A DNA stretch of 64,000 nt, taken from positions 2,188,224 through 2,252,223 of the forward strand of contig JAQFVV010006336.1 in the NCBI GenBank assembly GCA_028023455.1. The letters run 5' to 3'. Under the pieces are notes generated by a model. The model did no database searches. It was not told the DNA's origin and was given only the letters and a program-made list of their open reading frames with translations. Shown here piece after piece: positions 58,086 to 64,000 of this stretch (positions within the stretch are counted from its first letter, which is position 1; every line of letters starts with the position of its first letter). A program made the position numbers and the translations under genes. The stretch comes from Epiperipatus broadwayi (lineage: Eukaryota; Onychophora; Udeonychophora; Euonychophora; Peripatidae).

Positions 58086-59739
58086 AACAAAACATTTTGT
58101 TACACTCTTAAATTTTACGAGATTGCAATGTATAGTGGCCGTTCGAGGGTGTCACTAAAACATTTCTGCCTAGACCATATTATAAATTTTCTATAATAAT
58201 GGTTAATTTATTTATGAACGGTAATCACTAATTGCAAACCTTAAAATAATTTTCTTTAACAAACCAAAGGACTACAAAATGAAATATAAGAATTAATTAT
58301 AATAAATAATAAAAAAAAAACAGATCGATGCTTAAATATTGTTGAAAGATTTATTACACCTTTATTCTATTTGTTGACTATTTCCTTCCCTCACATTTGT
58401 CGAACCAAACCCTTTCGATCCTTTTTCTTTTCTAATCAAAAATTAACATGTTTCATTCTCGAAAAAACATGCACCATCACTTTACCAATTATACAATATT
58501 TCATCAAATATCATGGTATATAACTATGAGTGTACTCAAGGGTGACTTACTATAAGAGTGTGTTTGTTAAAAACAAACACACTCAAACCTCCTCTTTCTA
58601 ATGTTAAATCTTTTTATCTTAAATTTTTACTTGTCCTTAGATCGAGTATACAGTTTCTTATTCCTGTCTATACATTATAAGAACAACAATCATAGAAACT
58701 AAAGGTAAGTTTAATTAATAGAACGTCCCAAAAAAAATTAAATAATAAAAAAACAATATAATGTGGATTAATTTGAATGAGTAAATACATCTACTTAAAG
58801 ATTACATATCCCTCCCTTACTATTGCTGAACCTTTGAAATATTTAAAGTGAAGGCTTTTCTTACTTTTTTAAAATCTATTACACAAATGTCTCTTGAGAT
58901 TATAACAAAAAAAAGTCTATTTACTCTGATTGATCAGTGTAGATCCTGTGTGTGTTGAATATTTAACTCTATATTCTTCATAGTTTGTACGTGTCTTCTT
59001 CCAGTCCATTCTCCTTGGCTAGCTCTCTATGTCTCGCATTTACAAAGCAGTTCCAGGTGGTAATAGAAAGAGGTTCCCAGCAGGGTAAGTTTTGTTAGAT
59101 CTAGCCACTCAACATTTTCTCCTTGTGCTTTGCAGATTTTTTTATATATTGAAAAGTCTGAGTCAAATTAAAACTTATAGATTAGATATTGACCTCGGCA
59201 GAAATCCAATTAATTAGAACAAAAGGAAAGTCCATAATTTATAATTTTTTTTAAAGTTTCAGTTCACACCTTTAATATTCTCTTCTTTTATTTCATATTT
59301 TAAAATCCCAAAGAAACATTCCAATTGATCAGCATAATAGATAGCATAGAAATACCATCACTGTCAAAGCCCCAACAATAGAATTAATTGCTTTCTTTTC
59401 CCTTCTATCTTTAATAATTTTTTTTTAAAAAAAAAAACTAAACAAAAGACAAAATTTTATCAAAAATGTAAGATCTTGATCTAATTTATTTTAACTTCTT
59501 AAAAATCCATTTTAAAATTAGGTGTTAATTTATATTTTTAAAATTATGTATTATAAAATGATATTTATATTTTAACAAATATATATATATATATGAGATG
59601 ATAGAAAAGTATGTGTTTATTTATTTATAATAAAATAAGTTTATTACAATGTCTATATTTTATTTTTACAAAATATGTGTGTATATATATGTATGATTAT
59701 GAGCTGGCAGAAAAATACCAGGTCAATATATATGTGTGT
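58083..59739. other. Unidentified insertion in R copy C
   Basis: Begins with a 10-bp perfect palindrome (TGTAACAAAA ... TTTTGTTACA around CA, 58,083-58,104) directly at the end of (TA)n. No ORF. The right boundary is not sharp; TA-rich and TG-rich stretches lie at 59,579-59,594 and 59,725-59,745. It could be a non-autonomous transposon. Confidence 0.4.
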
Positions 59740-59892
59740 GTGTGTTTTTGTAAGCTTTTAGTTTTCAATTTTTAATTCTAACTTTTATTTAATAACTTTT
59801 ATTTGCGAACATTTATATTTTAACACTTTAAAAAAAATGTAAAGTCATGTGTGCCCATTACAATATATATATGTATTTACTGTACCGGTTGA

Positions 59893-60340
59893 AAATGTAT
59901 GTCCATCCAACAAGATTTAGAATCTAGGCAAAAGTACCCCGAATCCAATCATGCGTGAGATACACAGGTCAGGAGCAATCATGAACTCTAACCTATGGTG
60001 ATACCACAAAGATTCATTACATCCCAGCCCGGTGCTACAACATTTTACATGAGACTCAACTGGTGATGATGATGAGAGATTGAGTGAACCCAAAATATCA
60101 AATTACAAGGATACATAAATATAAATATTAATAATGAAATTCGAACTACTGGATTAAGTTTAAAATATAAATATTTATTTTAACATAATTAATGATGAGT
60201 TTAGATATATATAATTGACTCTACGCTTATAAAACTGTTTTGATTACACACATTAAAGAATATTATTAAGATTATATTGACAAATATTAAGTTAGTGTGG
60301 CGGTTACAAGAGATGGATTTGTCAGAGTGGTTTGGTGGCC
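59893..60340 (+). repeat. D-family low-copy repeat, copy D2
   Basis: Patchy match to D1 at 17,560-18,270 (see there). It also starts close to a (TA)n tract. Confidence 0.45.
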
Positions 60341-62033
60341 ATTTTATACATAAACATACATTTATAAAGATGTAATTGAGTTTCTCTAATTAAAAGAATT
60401 TAATACATAAGTTTGTTTTTATTTAGATATTTCATTTATAATAATTACAATGTGGATACATTTTTGATCGGCAGTATAAAACATTACTTTATATTTTCAG
60501 CATTTAACGATGGGATATAGTGAAAACTCGATGTTTGCAGGAAAAGTTTATTTCAGTACAGAGGGAGGGCAGCTTCATGATAAGTTGGGTTTAAACACCA
60601 ACAAATAAAAAAAGAAAAACAGAATGTTTTATTATCGCATATTATTATGATTTTACTTTGCTAAACAGGCTGAAACTAACTGTAAGAAATGGCAGTGCTA
60701 GCATAATCTCATTGAGAGGAAAGGGCACATTTGTCCATGATAAGGTCATTCTCCAATTTTATATAATGACGGTACATGCCAGATTTCTGCTGAGACGGTA
60801 TAGGAAGAAGAGGGTTGGTTAAAAGATACTATAAGCCGGACCACGGCAAACTATACATTGCTTCATCTACTCTAACCTGGACAATCTAGAAGTAAATGTG
60901 GACTTCTTTGTGATGAGGATATGAATGATGAAGCTTTGAATCCCTGGACTAAGGTACAGGTGATTCAAAGCAGTATATCATAAATATACTTGGAGGAGAA
61001 GAATGACTAGTGAAATGATCATGATTCCCTGGAGTGAGGTACAGGCAAATCAGATCGAAGCCATCTGTGGCTTATAAATAATTGGATATATGCTAGCAAC
61101 GCTATCATAATAATATAAAATTAATAAATTTAACTATTAAAGAAAAGCCTTAAATGGTTTAACAAATACGTAATAACATGCGAGTATAATGGCCTATGTA
61201 ATATAAAGTCATTGATTATAAATTAACTAGTATTAATAAAGCTTGCCTTGCTCCCCACTTTCTTAATCAATATTTTAATATAGTAATTGAAAAGCTCAAG
61301 GATGCAAATTACAAAATAAAGTTAAGTCACCAGTATTTGTGGTGATAATGATCAATAAAAAAATTATAACATTAACGGACACCAATAGCCACCCCGGATT
61401 GCAAAATATTTATACATTTCGTACAAATTTATGACAAAACATTTAGATAAAAATATTCATTTAAAATATAACCCAAACTTATGAAGTATTTAAAATAATT
61501 AATAATAACTCATTTTAATTCCCCACCCCTTCCCTGTTTATAGAAGTTCGTAAGATTATTTTTTTTTTTTTAGTGGCATTTATAAATAAAAGGAAGAAAA
61601 TATAAAATATTCATAAACGTAAATCATAACTGCACTAACTAATAAAAATAATAATAAGCGTGAGTTGGATGAAATAATATTCAGGGAGCAAAGAATTGAT
61701 ATAAACGGTTAACAAAGCTTTAAGAAAACATTAAATATAACAAAATTATTAGCTTACAATTAATTTACAGAGTTAAAGGTGGATAAGATGGTTATACATT
61801 ATTTTGGCTGGTTACCTCAGGATTCTTTGAAAGCACTGGCGAATCTGCCTCAGCAGGCGGCATTCTTTGGGGCTACATTGCAGCAAGGCTTGGCTGAAGA
61901 TGGCGGATGGCAATTTGGTTCTCCCAAATTTCAAATGGACATAAAGTCACCTAGAAATGACTGACCCATCTGTAACATAATAGATTTTTAGCTTTATTTA
62001 TATCAGTTTTTGGCCCCTTAGAGAAAACTTATT
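60341..62033. other. No recognisable gene
   Basis: A short imperfect direct repeat (CCCTGGACTAAGGTACAGG near 60,942; CCCTGGAGTGAGGTACAGG near 61,027), 85 bp apart. The 61-codon frame at 61,779 sits in a slightly GC-richer patch but has no family features. Confidence 0.5.
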
Positions 62034-62306
62034 CTAAAATAGATTCCCTGCCTTTAATGGATTTCTATTTTAGGAGAATCTTTACTCTATTGTTAGTAAA
62101 GATTCAGTTTTAAGATAACTGTCTAAAATCCATTCAAATCAATTTCCTGCTTGGAAATTGATTTGAATAAAACAATATTAATAGCTAACTAAAATGCATT
62201 AGTTTTGTTTTAGCTTTTACTTTTTTAATTTTAATTTACAATTTCCTGGTTTATAATCATAAGACAAACTCCCCACCCCTTTAATTATTTCAGACAGTTA
62301 TCTTAA
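62034..62306. repeat. Cluster of nested perfect hairpins
   Basis: Four inverted repeats in 270 bp: CTAAAATAGA (62,034-62,043) with 62,064-62,073; GAATCTTTACT (62,076-62,086) with 62,095-62,105; a 16-bp stem 62,132-62,147 with 62,153-62,168 around TGCTT; and TTAAGATAACTGTCT (62,110-62,124) with 62,292-62,306. Confidence 0.8.
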
Positions 62307-62639
62307 ATTTACATTTTATTTTATGAAAAAGAAAATTATAACGTATTAAAATATAAAAGTACAATTTTTTTAAAAAAATACAAAATTACCTAATTTTTTA
62401 ATTATGTATATACGCTACTATAATATACGTTTTACAAAAAAAAATGATGACACATGGACAGTGGTAAAAGTGTGAAACTCGACTGTTTCAATATATATAT
62501 ATATAATTGTAATAAAATTAATGAATTATAGTGAAGATAATATATTTTATAAATAACTCTAATAAAGCACATACATATTTTCAGTTAATTTCTTAATCAT
62601 CTTTAACTGAGAACCATTTAAATTCAAATTTAATGGAAA

Positions 62640-63545
62640 TAAACATCATAATCATCATGTTATATTCCAAGATTCATAAATTTTATCTTTGAAACATTGT
62701 CTATTTATTAAAGGTATTTTATTTCTATTTATCCAAATTGCCTCCTTAATTTTTCTTTTATTATGGTTTCTCTCTCTTCATAAAGCAACTTAATATTTCC
62801 AGATCAAAATTGAATGTAAACTCACATGTTTTGTGATCAAAGAAAATATATGTTGTTATTAAGTCATTATTACTCTCAATTTTTATATATTTACATAATA
62901 TTTGATGCTCTTACATATTGATTGAATTGTGTATGAAACCTTGCACATATATAAATATTATGCACCATATTACTTTTTTTGTTTAAATGATAACATTTTT
63001 AAAATTATTTATCAATCTATTAGTATTAACTAAAACATAAAATGGAATGTTTAAATTTTATATATTTTTAACAATCTAGCTTGAGCAGTTGAAACATAAG
63101 ATATAGATAACTATTTTTTATCATTAACTTTTTGTTCTTTTAAACTAATATATTTATTTTTAAATTGATATAAGGAATAGTAAATTTGTTTAATATTATA
63201 TCCAATTTCAATTAATTCTTTTGTAAATGTTTCAATATTTTGTGAATTATCATCTCCATAATGACATAAATTTTCAATATGAAATAAAAGCAATCTACAA
63301 TGTATATAACTTTTTTTTTGCAATGTCTCAATTATCAATTTATAACTTAATAAACCATCATCTCTTGTAACAGACAATTAAAGACATTTAATAGCTTTAT
63401 TCTGTTGTCTTTCAATAGTTTATTTCAAACTATTTAACTTGCTCAACTCATCTACAAAGCAATTTATACTATATTTATTATCTTCCAACAAAAAACATCA
63501 TCAATACATCTTTTGTAAATTTTAATTCTTAAAAAAATATTGAAA
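62640..63545 (-). pseudogene. PLE-3 minus-strand RT/endonuclease fragment
   Basis: Reading leftwards: KIYKRCIDDVFCW (YVDD-like, ~63,520-63,480) and DDGLLSYKLIIETLQKK, then LLFHIENLCHYGDDNSQN and ELIEIGYNIKQIYYSLYQF. Next come the FFDHKTCEFTF and KEKLRRQF regions, matching the C-terminus of PLE-2. An 88-codon piece (63,111-63,377) is still open. The GIY-YIG catalytic block itself is not legible, so it is deleted or badly decayed. Confidence 0.7.
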
Positions 63546-63552
63546 TTTTTTT

Positions 63553-63760
63553 TATGGATTTAAACAAGTTAAATTATTTGAAATGGACTAGTAAAAAAAG
63601 ATTACAATAAAATTATTAAATGTCTTTATCTGTATGTTACAAAAGATGATGGTTTATTAAATTATAAATTGGTAATCAAGCCCTTGCAAGAAAGAGCATA
63701 ATGTCTTAACGTTCAGACATTTTTTATAATAGATAAATTACTATGCCAATTCTAAAGATT
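63553..63760 (+). pseudogene. PLE-3 plus-strand RT fragment
   Basis: DLNKLNYLKWT (63,559 on), DDGLLNYKLVIKPLQERA (63,646 on) and FFIIDKLLCQF, collinear with PLE-2 residues after YVDD. DDGLLSYKL/DDGLLNYKL occur on opposite strands only ~300 bp apart, proving the inverted duplication. Confidence 0.65.
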
Positions 63761-63780
63761 ACATTTAAATTATTTTTACA

Positions 63781-64000
63781 CACAATGATTTCCAATTATT
63801 AAACTATAAATGTGTTTTTATAGTCCACACAAATTGACATCATAATATTTATTTGAACAGGTGCTAATGAAAAATTTAGGTTGTAGAATTTTTGTTCTGT
63901 TTTTTTTTTTTTTTTTACCTTACAAGTTTTTTTATAGTAAGACAAAATACATATAAATTTTGCATAAAATGCAAAATTTAATATGGTATAAGTTTGTTGA
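63781..64000. other. Window end, unassigned
   Basis: AT-rich; a T run at 63,899-63,916. It may continue PLE-3, but no motif is legible. Confidence 0.4.

Larger units (their letters stand above)
55452..59861 (-). repeat. R-family repeat, copy C, interrupted
   Basis: Tandem to copy B in the same orientation, separated only by TA repeats. The left part runs 55,452-57,991 and starts TTATAACGGTCGAGG. The right part, 59,740-59,861, ends TGTGCCCATTAC. Between them are (TA)n (57,992-58,082) and ~1.65 kb of unrelated sequence. The split lies where copy B has its ATCTGTGCGATTTTATATATA stretch, so the interruption entered or expanded a TA tract inside the repeat. Confidence 0.55.
62507..63780 (-). mobile_element. 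PLE-3, palindromic divergent Penelope-like element
   Basis: Begins next to a short (TA)n at 62,491-62,506. The minus strand runs from a degenerate hammerhead-like stretch (about 62,560-62,600) through the endonuclease C-terminus to the RT YVDD region near 63,520. A plus-strand copy starts near 63,550 and covers the RT thumb. Head-to-head layout as in PLE-2. The right end is not reached with confidence before the window ends. Confidence 0.65.

Noticed and set aside
61779-61964. 61-codon frame in a slightly GC-richer patch
   Set aside because: No recognisable motif, no conserved copy in the window; too short to claim.

Overview
This is a gene-poor, very AT-rich stretch of eukaryotic DNA (roughly three quarters A+T by eye), almost certainly from an invertebrate animal. 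The evidence is the load of Penelope-like elements, decayed RTE-type non-LTR elements, a Ty3/Gypsy-type LTR element, a 500-bp GATA array and many (TA)n microsatellites. I see no rRNA, no intact tRNA, no bacterial-type operon and no host protein-coding gene I can defend. The lineage cannot be fixed from sequence alone; an AT-rich flatworm, mollusc or cnidarian would all fit.

Layout. 1-3599 is the 3' part of an old, diverged copy of a long LTR. It runs into (TA)n, followed by PLE-1 (3681-5685), a divergent Penelope-like element with terminal inverted repeats. 5.7-13.7 kb is AT-rich DNA holding a decayed RTE-like element (N1). 13.8-15.65 kb is one copy of an unclassified repeat family (R), followed by twin (TA)n-cored palindromes, a degenerate 96-bp minisatellite and low-copy repeat D1. 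20.2-22.4 kb is PLE-2, a second member of the divergent family. It is built head to head, with a canonical hammerhead ribozyme core at its right end and a mutated one at its left end.

22,485-44,914 is the centrepiece: an LTR retrotransposon with two ~4.6-kb LTRs around an internal region of only ~2.6 kb. The internal region has a tRNA-Lys-like primer binding site, a 492-codon coiled-coil ORF, the last ~60 codons of an integrase (GPY/F module) and a polypurine tract. The 5' LTR is split by a 10.5-kb cluster of four canonical Penelope-type elements: three in tandem on the minus strand and one inverted on the plus strand. Two of the four have intact 809-codon RT/GIY-YIG ORFs. Because the 3' LTR is uninterrupted, the window contains its own pre-insertion site, which gives exact cluster boundaries and a ~13-bp target duplication.

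44.9-64 kb holds a hairpin between two (TA)n tracts, a (GATA)n array with a 40-bp higher-order unit, a second decayed RTE-like element (N2), R copies B and C in tandem (C is itself interrupted), repeat D2, a cluster of hairpins, and PLE-3, a third palindromic member of the divergent family that reaches nearly to the window end.

The region is a nest of retroelements rather than a pathway. The active-looking machinery is the Penelope RT/endonuclease. The recurring themes are head-to-head element pairs, self-cleaving-ribozyme motifs at element ends, and (TA)n tracts marking most element boundaries.
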